DNA of 64,000 nucleotides from positions 10,102,310-10,166,309 of the forward strand of contig OZ038435.1 in NCBI GenBank assembly GCA_964036275.1, read 5' to 3'. The notes under the pieces are model-generated. The model worked only from the letters and a program-made list of their open reading frames with translations, made no database searches and was not told the DNA's origin. Positions 23,212-36,400 of this stretch are shown piece after piece; position 1 is the first letter of the stretch; every line of letters begins with the position of its first letter. The stretch is from Litoditis marina. Its lineage: Eukaryota; Nematoda; Chromadorea; Rhabditida; Rhabditidae. The position numbers were made by a program, and so were the translations under genes.

Positions 23212-26200
23212 ATGAAGGACATTCGCTACGACCGTCAGCTGCGTCTGTGGGGCGAGGAGGGACAGCACTCGATCGAGAACTCGGCTGTCTGTGTACTCGG
23301 ATCGTCGGCATTGGGTTGGTAATATAATAGAATGGGGGGGGGGGGGGCTATACGGTGAACTTCCTCCTTCCCGAACCGACTCTTCCCGAACCAAAACCGA
23401 ACCGATTCTTCCCGAACCAGTTGGTTCGCTCTAGAATCGAACCAATTTCAAGCCAGCAATAGTGGAACCAAGCCAATATAAGTAATTAATGCTAAAATTG
23501 ACCGACTGTGTAAGTTTGTTGAGGTTTGGTTCGGTTCATGTTCGTTTTCTTATGCAAATGGTTCGGTTTTTTACCGAACCACCTGGTTTGGGAAGAATCG
23601 GTTCGGTTTTGGTTCGGGAAGAGTCGGTTCGGGAATAAATTTGCCGGGTCATACTATAGTACATCCTCGTATTGGGCTGGTAATTGGGGGTATATTTACT
23701 ACAAATATTCTTACTACAACAAAATATTTATGAGATTCGTGACATTTTAATTCCTCTAGCTACCGAGTGTCTCGTTAACCACACTAGTTAACCGGTTTCA
23801 ACTAACCGGGTAACCATTTTTCTAGGAAAGTTTGAAAAACATCTTATTAGAGAAATGTGAGAAAGGGGAATTGGTTCATAGAATCAAAAAAGATTTTCGT
23901 GTTTTTTGTTTTCATTTTAGGCTAATTTCTCTCGCTTTCAGCCTGTGAGATCATGAAGAGTCTGGTCCTGGCCGGCGTCCAATCGGTGTGTCTAATTGAT
24001 GACGTCATCGTCTCGGAAGGAGACCTCGGAAACAATTTCTTCCTCACAGAAGACGATCTGGGAAAGAGGAGGGCAGAGGCGACCATCAAACATCTCAAGG
24101 TAGTTATTCATAGATCAGGGCGGTAAATGGGGCGGTTTACACATGCAACCGGATTGCATGTGTACACAACTATTGGTTGCTTTTAAAATGCAACCTGGTT
24201 GCATTTTGGCTGTTTGCAACCGGTTGCATGTGTAATTGGCCGGAAAACGGGTGGTTCGCAATCGTCTAAACTCCGCAATTTCCAGTTTCTTTGAACACTG
24301 GATAGTTCACTGGAGACTGATGTGTGCCATGTACCTCTCTTTTGGGCAGGGTTTCTCTTCCGAACTTTTAAAAAAGTTACCTACTTTGATACAAACTCAT
24401 ACATGATAGCGTATTTTTGTCGAAAAAGGTAGTATAGTTTTGTAGTTTAGTCTCACTGGTGTGTGGATACAATGAACGCCGTATCAATCTTCTTTTCATG
24501 CACCGCCACTGGTCTATTATTGGTATCTCGCGACCCCTCCAAAACTGCGAATTTTGCTTGTTCACAACTAATTTTCTAAGAATTTCGTCAGGTTTCAACT
24601 CGGGACCCCTACTTTTAACATGAATTAGTTCGTGACCCTCTATCCTGTGAAAGGCTTCGGCGGTGGATGCCTTTTCTACTCCAGGAACTGAACCCCTCAG
24701 TGTCGGGCGAATCGGTGTGTCTGTCCGTCTGCGCCCTCTCCCCTGAGGATCTCTCTCGTCTGGTCAACTTCTCTGTAGTCGTCGCCTCGAATCTGCCAGA
24801 TGATGTGGCTGCCACCATCTCCGAGTATCTATTCCCGAGAGGGGTTCCATTTCTGAGTGCAAGGTAATACTTCTTTTCAAGATTACAAAACCTCCAGTCC
24901 GTTGTGACTACATCAAAGTTATCGTAAAGGCTAACAGTTTTTCTCTTTGGTTTTCAATTTTCAAACGAAGTGTTCTGGAAATCATAATTCAATGGAACAA
25001 GAATGGTGAGTAAGCTATTCAAAATCTATCCTTCTTTCTATCAATCATTGGTTTTGCAGAGTGTTCGGTCTTCTCGGCTTCGTGCGTGTTTCCGTGAAGG
25101 AGCACACGATCGCCAACAACCACGACGAGAATCTGGCACCAGATCTGCGGTACGGTATCCGTGAAGGACTACTCAGAACGCGCTCTGTTAAAGAAGGACG
25201 ATTATGTGGTCCAATCGCAACGGTTCAGTCCTTTAAACTGCAATACATTTTTCAATTGCAGTGCAGTTGACACGAGATTGGTCCACATTATCGTCCTTCT
25301 TTAACTACAAATTCGCGTTTGGTCGAAACTGTATTGCAACAAATCTAGAGATAGAGTGTGCCCCTAAGAGACGTCAGACGACGAGAGGGAAATCAATATT
25401 TATGACAGCCACGCTGTATAAACAGCAATTTACTGTTTTGCAACGACGCTTGTTCTGAGTAGATATATCCCTAATAAGCAAATCTTGCGTGTACTTAATT
25501 CGATCTTGTTACGTATGTTAATTTTGTCACCATCAAGAACGTTCGATAGTTATGTTTTGTGTTTCATTGCAGAAACGGCGTACAGCTCCACAAGAAGCAT
25601 CTGTGACTGTATTTCTTCCTATTGATTTCGAATATTTCAGACTGGACAAACCTTTCGATTCGCTGACGGCATTTGTGAATGAAATGAAGGATTTCTCGAA
25701 GATGAGTTCGGAGGAACTGAAGCACACGCCCTACATTCTGCTGTTCTTCAAGGGACTTCAGCAGTACAGACGGGTGCGTACTTCGGTGCACGTTTTATCG
25801 GAGTTTGGGGTGTCAGTGGAGCAAACTGAATAGTATGTTGTCTGTGAATTTTTTGAAATTTGGCAACACTCACTGAAGCTTGCAATACTATCGAAAGTTT
25901 TGTAAGTCGCACAGGCTGGCAGCAGAGATTTGTCAATTTGCATATTTTAGCACTATTCCAGCTTGAAATCCTTTTTTTTCTCCGATCCCGCCATTACGTA
26001 TTACATTCTCGTCCGATTGCCCAGTTTGCAGATGTTGAATGATTCTTCGGCGTTTCCGCGTACTTCCGTGGAGCGGAAACATTTCCTCGGCTGCGTCTGG
26101 AGCCTGCGGGGAACATTCGAGAACGGCTCCACGGATTCTCAGAATTTCGACGAAGCCAAGGCGGCGCTGACCAGGACCGTCAGGGAGACACAGGTAACAG

Positions 26201-29200
26201 TTTGTTCGGTTTCGGAGTGATTGGTTTGTAGTTTGATTCACTCGTTTTCCGATCAAAAATCGCAGAATGTAGCGTGTTCCAAAGGTCGTCGTCTATATCA
26301 GTTGTTTGGGTTTGGGGGTGATTGATTGGTTTTTTTGAGCAGTTGTTTGAAGAGATGAGAAACGGGGCTCATTTCTATAGGATAGTCATACCTTAGGCTG
26401 CGGCCTTACTCCGAGCCCTCATATTGTATCGATTGAGCATCCAGGTGTTCGACAGGTTCAGCCAATACATATCATTCACACCTGCCGCTTTGGGAACTCG
26501 AAATATGACCGCACTACTTACTCTCAGGTGAAAAGTCAAGGGACTATTAGCCCCTAAAAGGGGAATTTCGGGTTATTTCGCAAACGCGGGCCCAAAAGGC
26601 CCTGCAAGGGCCGCGATTTCGATATAGTCTTAGCTTTTTTTATTGTTTTTGATCTTGATTGCAACTATGTTGCACTAATCTATGTTTTTTTCACATTTCT
26701 TGAGTATATACACAAGAGTGAGCAGAACAAACATATTTAATCCAGTATTTGAGACAAAAAATGTTACCCTAAGCGCCCCCAGAAGGCCCTAATAGGGTGA
26801 TTTCGGCTACGGAAATCGCGGGCCTAAAAAGCACCTTTTAGGCCCGTGACTTTTCACCTATGCTGCTATGTGTGAATGCAACCGGACAGTTTCATACGAT
26901 TGAAGCGGTGGTTGTACTTTTTAGTGTATAACAATAGTAGGGGTGACACACTCTCGGGAAAATCTCGTATATGTAATTATCCATTGGTTTTTGACATTTA
27001 TCTTCCCCAGATACCCTCGGCCGTGCGTGACGTCATCTCGGATGAGAACTGCTCTGCTGACAGCCGGTCCGTGCAGCCGTTCTGGCTCGTTTGCAGTGGA
27101 TTGCGCCGATTTGTGGAGAAACACGGGGTTCTGCCCCTGTCTGGCACCCTGCCAGACATGACTAGTGACAGCCAGAGGTGGGCGAAAAACTACTTTTTCC
27201 GAATGATATTTTTCCATTTTAGTCCGTATTTTCCCCGTTCGATTGCCGTTTCTGTCAGCTAATATTCAGAAATATACTAGTTTCAGTGGGTAGTTCTCAA
27301 TTGTTGATTGAGAAATCTAGATCAGAGTTTGGGCAAATTTTGAAATGGGATTCGCGCTCCATGATATTTCACCTTTGACCCGAATGTTTCACTATGAATT
27401 TCTTTTCGCAGATACGCCCGTCTCTCGTCCATTTTCCACGAGAAGGCGTTGGAAGACGCAGCCGAAGTGCTCCAATTCACAAAGGAGATCGAGAGAGAAA
27501 GAGGTTAGGCGTGGTCGCATTTTTTTTTCTCCAAGTTAAAATGATTTTACAGTCATAAAATCATGGCGCGATCTCCAAAAAGGGTCTGAGAAGTTTTGTG
27601 ATTCTTCTCCTTTATTTTTCTCAGATTATTTTATTTTTTACTCGAGATCACGAATTGGAGCACGGTCGCGCGACTCTCTTGAAGCCAGTTTTACAAACTC
27701 CTTTCCATCCAATATCTTGCTCGTAACGAAGCGAAGTGAATGAATAAATATGTAAATATGTAATGCAACTTTTTCCACTCAGGTGTTGCCGACACCATCA
27801 CCCAGGAGCAGTCCTATCGATTCTGTAAAAATGCGGCCAAGATTCGTTTTCAGCGCGGGACGCCGATGTGTCAGAACGGAGACTATAAGGTCGGATCACA
27901 TTTCGGTTCGAAGGGCATGGTTAATCCTTTCGAGAAAACATCTTAATTCCATAAGCTCTTCTATGTCTGGGAACGTTTTGTGACTTTAGTTTTGGGGTAT
28001 TTGGTTGTGGATAATTGAGTTGGGAAATTACCAGATCCCTCAAGCTCTCAGCTATCGAGACAGCACGCAAAACATGAATGATAACTTTGCGTTCACTTGA
28101 GTTGCCTCGTAATCGCAGACATTAAGTGACAGTTCTGTCTTTTTGGTAGTGTCATAGCAAGGAAACATGAATTCCACGGTGTGTTGAAGTCGTTCATTTT
28201 AGTGCAATGAAATCTGGCAATGAAATCGGGCAACGACCGCGATGCATGAAATATTACTGTAGATTTTAAAAATATTCGGAGTCCGCGGGCGACCTCTCTG
28301 CCTCTGCATACTATTTCTCGCGAACCGCGACGCGTCCCTTGTTGTTGTCCGTCGCGAAAGCATTCAAAATCCTGGCAGATTTGAACTAAAGCGTAAGTTG
28401 GAACAATGTAGGGATAAAACATCGTGATTCGAGAATATTGTTCTGTTTAATCATAGCTGTCCAGCGGAAATGACGTTGTTGTTCCAGGACATTGTGGAAC
28501 GAGTCTCGGAAGCCGATTTGGATTCTGCGCCCACAGCCGCCCTCTGGCTGCTTCTGTTGAGGGCCGCCGACAAATTCGCGTTGCAGAAGGGACGGTGGGT
28601 GGTTGTAGTTTGGTGTTTGGTACCGGTAGTGTCACTTGCATCTCCCCATCCGGCAGGTTCCTGAAAAGCCTTGAAATCTGGCAATAGTAGTTGTGGAATC
28701 TCCGATCGTAGGAAAAAAATAGTGGTTTTTCTGTTAGTTTGTAGTTTATAGTTCGATTATATTAGAGTATATTTTATGAAGTATCATTTTCAGTTTCCCC
28801 GGCACAAATGGTGTTCCGTGTGCCATTGATTCGTTCGATCTGAAGCAACGAGTCGATTATATGATCAGGGAGAACGGGGTCGGTTCATCACGGGAGAAAC
28901 GAGAAAGTATTGTCGCATTATTTGGCGATAATTTTACCTGGAACGTGATAACGTGACAACCAACAGACCGTAGAATCGTAGTAGGGGAAACTTGGCTAGG
29001 CAGCGGGAAGTTCGAACTATGAACTACTTTTTATGAGAAATTTTTGAAATGTCACGTGCTCTTTCGATCGTATTTATGTATGACGACAATCACTGTTCTT
29101 CTTACTCAATAGCCAAGTTACTAGTCTAAGCTGGGAATTGATATCCGTGACGTGTGAAATTCGTAGAAGAGAGGTTAAATGCGTGTACTTATCGTAGTTT

Positions 29201-29743
29201 GTTCAGTTCGATGTGTGCGAAGTATCGAAACGAGTCCCAAAAGGTGCCTTGGACGAGATCTGTCGCTATGGAGCCGCGGAACCCCACGTTATTGCCAGTC
29301 TGATCGGAGGTATGTTGGTTGAAGGCACCCGCATGGGACTAAAACCAGAGATCAGTGTACTCGAACAAAAAATAAAACAAAAGTAACGAGAGATCAGTGT
29401 GCTGTTGTCTAGAAATCCATAGTGAAATTGCTGTTTAACTGAGTGAATACCGTAACTTATCGGTTGATATGAGTGTTGGTTGTTTTTGGACTGGAAGCGA
29501 TCTTTTTGTGTCTTGTCTTCTACAGAAGCTGCACTATACCGTCAAAAAGTCAATATCGATTTTTGTAGGGTTGACGAGAAGTGGAAAAAAAAACAGAGAG
29601 TCGTGAACTTGTTGAATTTGCCGTTGTTTGCAGGAATCGTGGCCCAGGAGGTGATCAAATTGGCTACGAACCAGTACGTTCCTCTGGACAATACTCTACT
29701 ATTCGATGGACATACTCAGATGACAGAAACTTTCCGCCTATAG
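23212..29743 (+). CDS. ula-1: NEDD8-activating enzyme E1 regulatory subunit (NAE1/APP-BP1/ULA1)
   Basis: Partner of UBA3 in the heterodimeric E1 that adenylates NEDD8 for cullin neddylation. Exons: 23212-23314, 23942-24099, 24685-24863, 25060-25149, 25641-25773, 26032-26193, 27011-27177, 27412-27503, 27783-27889, 28488-28594, 28794-28878, 29207-29309, 29634-29743; 531 residues against 534 in human. All phases close. Family marks: RYDRQLRLWGEEGQ just after the start, GNNFFL in exon 2, the LPLSGTLPDM block (exon 7), CRYGAAEPHVIAS and IVAQEVIKL near the end, and a hydrophobic C-terminal TETFRL. As expected for the regulatory subunit, there is no E1 catalytic cysteine domain. AATAAA follows the stop by 11 bases. 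Intron 1 holds a palindromic GGTTCGG repeat and an exon echo, and intron 4 holds nested transposons. Confidence 0.97.
23367..23635. repeat. Palindromic CCGAACC/GGTTCGG element
   Basis: Left arm CCCGAACCGACTCTTCCCGA and inverse right arm near 23610-23634. Several GGTTCGGTT units sit inside. It lies in ula-1 intron 1 after a 14-base G run. Confidence 0.75.
23653..23682 (+). repeat. Exon-end echo of ula-1 exon 1
   Basis: GTACATCCTCGTATTGGGCTGGTAAT resembles exon end GTACTCGGATCGTCGGCATTG plus donor GGTTGGTAAT. Confidence 0.6.
24130..24235. repeat. Cluster of TGCAACC/GGTTGCA palindromes
   Basis: TACACATGCAACCGG..TTGCATGTGTA occurs at the left, and AATGCAACCTGGTTGCATT and GCAACCGGTTGCATGTGTA follow. 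It is a short palindromic element in ula-1 intron 2. Confidence 0.7.
25168..25460. repeat. Host repeat with a TTAA MITE inserted
   Basis: Sequence before 25188 (CTCAGAACGCGCTCTG) and after 25304 (CTACAAATTCGCGTTTGGTC through CGCTTGTTCTGAG) matches one uninterrupted repeat at 49265-49435. Termini CTACTCAGAAC / GTTCTGAGTAG are inverted. Confidence 0.85.
25188..25304. repeat. TTAA MITE copy D (insertion with proven TTAA duplication)
   Basis: Flanked by TTAA on both sides. The paralogous host repeat at 49279 has a single TTAA at the same point. Confidence 0.92.
26525..26860. repeat. CAGGTGAAAAGTCA element, ~336 bp
   Basis: Inverted ends CAGGTGAAAAGTCAAGGGAC and GTGACTTTTCACCTA. The interior is rich in GGGCCTAAAAGG-type inverted motifs. 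A second copy lies at 56738-56980. Confidence 0.8.
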
Positions 29744-29754
29744 ATTAGTAATTC

Positions 29755-29760
29755 AATAAA
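29755..29760 (+). terminator. Poly(A) signal of ula-1
   Basis: Canonical AATAAA 11 bases after the TAG stop. Confidence 0.8.
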
Positions 29761-30417
29761 ATGTGTTGCAATAGACGAAAAAGGCATCAAAACGTGTACT
29801 TTGCTGTCACACGTGTTCTGTATCATCATTATTTACTCTATTCTCACGTAGTTTTGCGAGTTTTTAGTAGCTTTGTTTATAGTTTTTGTTATGTTTCTAT
29901 CAACTTTCCCCCGTGAATCCAGTGAAAATGCGTGTTGTGGCTGTAAATAGTTTTTCGTTAATAAAGTGTTGTCTATGTGAATGAATAGAATAGAATGTAG
30001 TATTCAGTTCAGGTTATTTTCGGAAAAAGAGCGCCACGAATCATTTGGCTTGGAACTAGCGTTAGCTACTGAAAAAGCCCCAAGTTTCGCAACAGCTGTA
30101 TGAGTTACAAGTAACTAATGGAATGAATCACAAAACTATTACCTAGGGATAATGTGATTTTTTTCAATCAATTTAACTCGAAAGTTCAGTTTTATTTACA
30201 CTGAAATGGAATTCAGACTTTTCACCATAGGATAGCTGTTGTTCCAAATCGCGCCCTAGTGCGATACCGTACCCAATGACTGCTCGCGCGGGAACGTTAT
30301 CTTTTGAAAATTCTCCTTTTGCATTCAAATTCATGTGCTAAATTACTCGTTTTATGTTTAAATAATAAGGTTTTGTTTGTTTATTTTGTATCAAATACTT
30401 TATGTTTAGTTCAATCG
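29761..30417. other. ula-1 / POLA2 intergenic gap
   Basis: AT-rich. A second AATAAA lies near 29959. No gene or repeat recognised. Confidence 0.6.
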
Positions 30418-30427
30418 ACTTTTTCAG
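30418..30427 (+). promoter_or_regulatory. Probable spliced-leader acceptor of POLA2
   Basis: CTTTTTCAG directly abuts the ATG. Confidence 0.6.
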
Positions 30428-33400
30428 ATGGCCGATATAGATATTGATTCTATTGAAGAGGGTCTCGTTGATTTCGGCTGCTCAATCTCAAAGGATGAAT
30501 CGGTTATCTCAAAACGTTGGTTTATTTGTGTTTCTGAAGTAGTTTTTGGGCTGCATAACTATTAGTTTTCAATAAAAAACGTCCGGAACTGCTCAGAATA
30601 AAAAGAACCAGACGACATTTTCCTAAAATGAACTCATTTTACTCTGAAATTAGGTATTTTTGTGTGTTTGAATTGAAACTTGGTTCTTCTCCGCAAAAAT
30701 GAATGCTATTTGCTTTTCAGTTTCGCAGATCTCTTCGGAGTTCAATATATTCGGGGATGATTTGGTTGATCAACTGATTGCCTTCGTGAATAATCAGAAT
30801 AAGAAAATGGTCGACGCCGGATTATTGGAGCTCATGGAAACGGTAATTTCCTTCTTTAGACCCAGTTTTTCCCCATCATTCAGCTATTCTTCTTTTTTCT
30901 TTCCCTCGGTCGTGCATGTAGGAGTAAGTGAGATTCTTTGCCAGCTGAAAGCGTGGGTGGTATAGTGTCGACTTGAAGGTTAGGAAAAGTTTCGTGATAA
31001 CTCGTGGATTCTTGATCCAGATCCTTCTCCATACACCTGTAATGTCCCACTAGGCGACAAAAAGTAATTCATTTTCAAATGTAAATACGTGAAAATTAAA
31101 TATTTTTCATCGAAGATGGACGGATTTTCATCTTTTCGGCTGAGTAGTAGTCTGTTTTTCTAATTTTTCTGACTATTCGGACAGCCTTGCTGGTGTATGT
31201 TCTTCTCTCCTACCTTGCGAAAAGCATCTCAGCTACGCGACTGAGAGTGAGCTAAACGTGCCTGACAGTACATGGGGACGAAACGAAAACGTCTTATGAG
31301 TTGGATTAAGTGAAAACGTCAATTTCAGGACATGGCGCGGGCGGCAAAAAAGAGAAAAGTGGAGAAGGTCTCAACACCGAAAGCGGCCAGGTAGGCACAT
31401 ATTGTATAAATGTTTCTCTTTTCACAAATACACTCCAGCTACCGGAGCTTTATGATCAACGATTTCTGAAAGCACGTGTAGTGCGACGTTGTAACAGGTT
31501 GGGAAATGGTTCCCACTTATTAGTTTTGTAGAGTGAAGATCGTAAACAACCAACACGGCGATAGTTTTGAAAATAGGTTGACACGGGAACCTCCCATGTC
31601 GAAATACAACTTTGCTACCAACATATCAGAGAGATATGATTATTCTACCAGAAAACCAGTTAGATTAAATTATTTTGCATTTAAAGTAAGCTAACTGGCT
31701 ATTTAGACAGTTTTACTGAAGTATTTACGTCTCTTCCAGAATGCCCCTGATGGAGCGTGTTTCGTTGCCGACTCGATTGAATAATTCCTGTGTGGAATCT
31801 GATTCCTCATTTGTGGACGATGAACAGAACTTCACGGAAATCACCGGAAAATACGCCGCGTTCGCACCCGCCAGGTATTTTTTATTTCTTTCTTTTTCCA
31901 TCTTCTAGACATACTACTTTTGATGACCCTGAAAAATCGCCGAGAACTTTATCGAATTGGGCGTATTTCATTTCAAAACGGGTGAGATATTCGTAGTTGA
32001 ACTAATTGTTTTGTTATCTCTGGTTTTGAAAATACAGTTTCTTCCGAATTTGGGCGAACCATAGATAATGTATATGAGATAAAAAAAGTCATTTGAACGA
32101 ACCCATCTCATTTCTATCCCTCAGGGGAAGGTGTTTCAATGTACATTTTTGTATTCCAGAACCTCGTCTCACAACAAGTATCTCTCGCGAACTGAAAAGG
32201 GGAAAGTGGTCACTTCTCACAAGGGAAGTCTGTATGTGGGAGAGGATGTCAAAGCAGTTGGAAAGGCAAAGGTGAGTGATTAACTTTGGATAAATTACAA
32301 TTTAAGACTACTAGGGAATGTAACCTACACATTTTTGCTGGTTCTTTTCTGGCTGCTGGTTTCAGCTAAATGAAACCGCATGTGTGTTTTTGTTTTTCCA
32401 GTAACCGGGTCAAATACTACTACAATCCATCGAGGGATTATATTTCGATAATCATTATCATTACGAAATGAACATCCGAAACATGCCGCCTTTGGAATAG
32501 GGTGTGGGAAGTGTGACCCCATGCTATTTGATCTACACAGCTGTAAGAAATTGCTAGAGAAGTGTGACGAAACCTTTTCAGATTGAAGTTATTTCTCCGG
32601 CGGCTGCCGAACTGTATGCGAATGACAAGGCAGCCAGTGTTATCGACGGTGACCATTCATAATAGAAAACTATTATTTCATTTAAAAAAAGTTTCAAAAG
32701 GAAGGCTGGAAGTGGTAGGTTTCACCTCTTCTCGAGGTATATTGTTGTTTTGATGATTGAAATATTACAACGTAGATACACATATGTTTCGGATTTGGCC
32801 GTTCTAATTGAAATTCATCAATTTCGCATAGGTTGTTATTGGAAGTTTGTTATTTCAGCCAAATGCGAGCTGCTCGCCAAGTTTGGTGAAATTTACGCAG
32901 ATGCCTATCCCGAAATCACACATTGGACTAGAGGAGTCGTTGCTAGTACGGTAAGTAGATTGGGTTCGGTAGAGAGGTAGGAACGTTTTGATCTTCATTG
33001 TTCTTTTGTTATTGTTTGAACAAATTGCAAACATACAGCAGTAACGTCCGACTATTCGACAAAAATCAGTCCGTTTCTAGATTTCAACACGTGAAAACGA
33101 ATAAATAGACAAATTATCCTTGTTTTCGGCAAAAAGTGGTCCCCTTTTTCTGGCACTGGCTAAATGGACTAGTGGTGGATTTTAAGGATTCAATCTTCGT
33201 GTACGGAGAGATAGTTCGCGAGGGCGTCGCCGGCTCGCAGGACCGTTCTTATTTCCATCTGATGATGGACGATGAAAACGGATCGATAATTGAGTTGGAC
33301 GTCAGCCAAGTCGCCACGGATATCAGTCTGTTCACTGGAAAGGTGGGCTGTGGAGATATGTAATTTGTTAAAGCGGGACGATTATGTGGACCAATCCCGT

Positions 33401-36400
33401 GTCAACGGTCCTTTAAACTGCAATCGAAAAATGTATTGCAGTTTAGAGGACTGAAGCGTTGGGGTTGGACCACATAATCGTTCTTCTTTAAGTTACATAT
33501 TAACTTTGGTTCTTTGATAATTACTATAAACGATTTTTTGTCTCACTGGTAGTTTTTCAAGCATGAAAACAAGGTTTCGAACAAATGTTTCGCAGTTTGT
33601 TCGAACGTATGTATCAAAAGTTGATTTTCAAAAAAACAGAGCCTAACAACTTTTTACCTTGTTCAAAATTATTCTAAATATAGAAGTTGTTTCAATTGAA
33701 GTTGCGCAATGTTCATGCTTGTAGGTAGAGAATTGACTTGTTCCCAAACTTTCCTGCTTCCAGATAGCTGCCTTCAGCGGCGTAAATGAGTCCGGAGACC
33801 GGCTGGTCGTGCAGAAGATCTTCACCGAACCCCTCCTCCAACTGGCCCCATTTTCGGCCAACGAGAGGAATGTTGGTGGGTAGTTGGCGTACTGCAGTAG
33901 AGCTGTCCAAATAAACAGAAAACATCAAGAAATGAACTTCCTTTTCGCTAACATGCTAACATCGGTGAAATTGTCCGCCTTTATCATGCTGTGTTCGTGC
34001 TTGAAACAAAACACGGATTCCTTTTTGTTGAACAGTCACATCTGTGTGGTATTTCAGAAACGTAGTATTTTGGAATGAAGCAATGAAGTGAGAAAAATAT
34101 CTGGTGGCGTGATATGTAAAAGAGAAAGAGTTGAAATAGAAGCGAGGGAAAGAGAATATTGAAAATTATCTTTAGAAGACAACATAGTTATATTTGTGTT
34201 GCAGACAACCTGATAATCTGGGCAGCCGCCGGTCCGTTTACCAGTACGGACACGTGTAGCTACGAGCCCCTCGTAGACCTATTGGAGTTGGTCAGAAAGG
34301 AACAGCCACACGTACTTGTGCTGGTAGGTCACGAATGACTTTTGAGTTTGAAGCGTAACTGGTTTTAGGTTAGTGTTACCAAAAATTCCCGGATAAATTT
34401 CATCTAAAGTTTTCGGACTGATGCATTTAGAGCAGGATGATTATGTGGACCAATCCCGTGTCAACGGTCCTTTAAACTGTAATTGAAATATGTATTGCAC
34501 TTCAAAGGACTGAATCTTTGGCATTAGACCACATAGTCGTCTTTCTTTAACCATGTTTCCGGTGAAACTGTGACGGTTTCAGGATGTGTTCTGTGAGAAC
34601 CGTGCACTCTAAAAGGGATTAGATTTGTCTTGTTCGGTGGAATTTTTCGTTTTTGCGGTCTGTAGTGAGCGTCGGTGTTTTATGACTACGAGATTATCAT
34701 ACACCAGTAAAGTTGTCCGAATAGCCAGAAAAAATTGAAAAAAACGGACTACATTTTTGCCGAAAAGACACCGATCGGCCTACTTTTGATGAAAAATGGT
34801 ACATTTTCACGTGTTTACAGAAGAAAACGGACTAATTTTTGTCGCTTAGTCAGACCTTACTGGTGTTTGGAGATTATTCTTCAAGTTTTCGGACGAAAAA
34901 ACTCACTCTTCAAAGTTCGTGAAACTTCATTTCATTTCCATTAAAAATGTTAATTTCCAGATGGGTCCCTTTGTGGATCGAAGCAACAAATTCATGAACG
35001 AGCCGACTTTCACTGAAACTCGAACCCACGTCGCCGACAAGCTGATGGTACGAATCGCCAAGGCACTTGAAGGGTCAGTTTGTAGTTTGTTCTCGTGCTT
35101 ATTGATTTTTTCTTTATCTTTTTTCTTCATAAAATTATGTTGAGGGCACGAGTTTTTTTGTGTTGATACTTAGTAGCGATTCAACAAACGTAGTTTCTCG
35201 AAATGGGCGATATGTAGCTGTATCATTACCATTTTGACTAGTTTACTACGTACTTCATTACTTACTTTAGATCAAAACTAGGTAGATCAGAATTTACCGT
35301 GTTTCCGTGAAATTTGGCTCGTTCATGAATTTGTTGCTTCGGTCCACAAAGGGACCCATCTGGATTTCTGGAAATTAACATTTTTAATGGAAATGAAATG
35401 AAGTTTCACGAACTTTGAAGAGTGAGTTTTAGTAAGTGTTAAGTAAGTGTTTTTCAGAATCAGTACAGAAGTGGTGCTGCAGCCGCACCCCGCACGCGAC
35501 GCGTCTGGCTTTGCAATGTTCCCGGCCACTCCCATTCAACTGCCAATGGAGGCTATCAAGTCGTATGGGAAGGTAAACATTTAGGCCACGCCCCTTTTCA
35601 TGTTTATGGCATCCGCCTGGGGAAGAGCTGTCTGTGAACGCGAAATTTCACCATTAAAAGCTTTTCTTGACTTGTAGTTTAATTTGTGAACTGTTTGTGA
35701 CGAGTACGAATACGAAAGTGTACGAATGCGAGAACACTAATTTAGGCCACGCCTCTCGTGATTCACCTAGTTTTAGACACATTGCCTAATTTTTTAGACA
35801 AATTGCATAATTGTCTATTTTTTCGCACCACGCGCTAGTTTGGAAAAGTAAACTTTCCGCAAAGGCATAAAAAGGAATGCACGGCCATTTAACAGCTGCC
35901 AATGGAGGCGATCAAGGCGTATGGAAAGGTGAACATTTAGGCCACGCCCCTTTTTATTCGCATCGCACCGGGCCCGGGAAGAGCTGTCTTTGAACGCGGA
36001 AAGTTCACTATGAAAAACTTTTCTTGACGTTTACTGCTGATTAGAGTATAGGGTTCGAAGCTGTGTAAATATCCAACGGCCGTGTTTGTAGTTTGATGCC
36101 GTCGCACTTCAGTCGTTCTTCAACAACTATGATGTCCAGACAGATCACACTGCAATTCGGATTTTGTCACTGTCACTGTATCCTGTAGCAACTCTGAAGC
36201 CATACCAAATTCATTTTTCTCCATTTCAGCGTGTTCATTTGGTCTCTGATCCGGCTGTCATCAGGGTGTCTGGGGTGGAAATTGCGCTGTCCGGCAGTGA
36301 GGTAGGTCAAATTTTATACTCACCCCTACACAAACCTTGATGTTGGTAATATTTTATGAAAAATAGGGGCTGAAATTGAGTATTTTCTGTCGCTTTTCTG

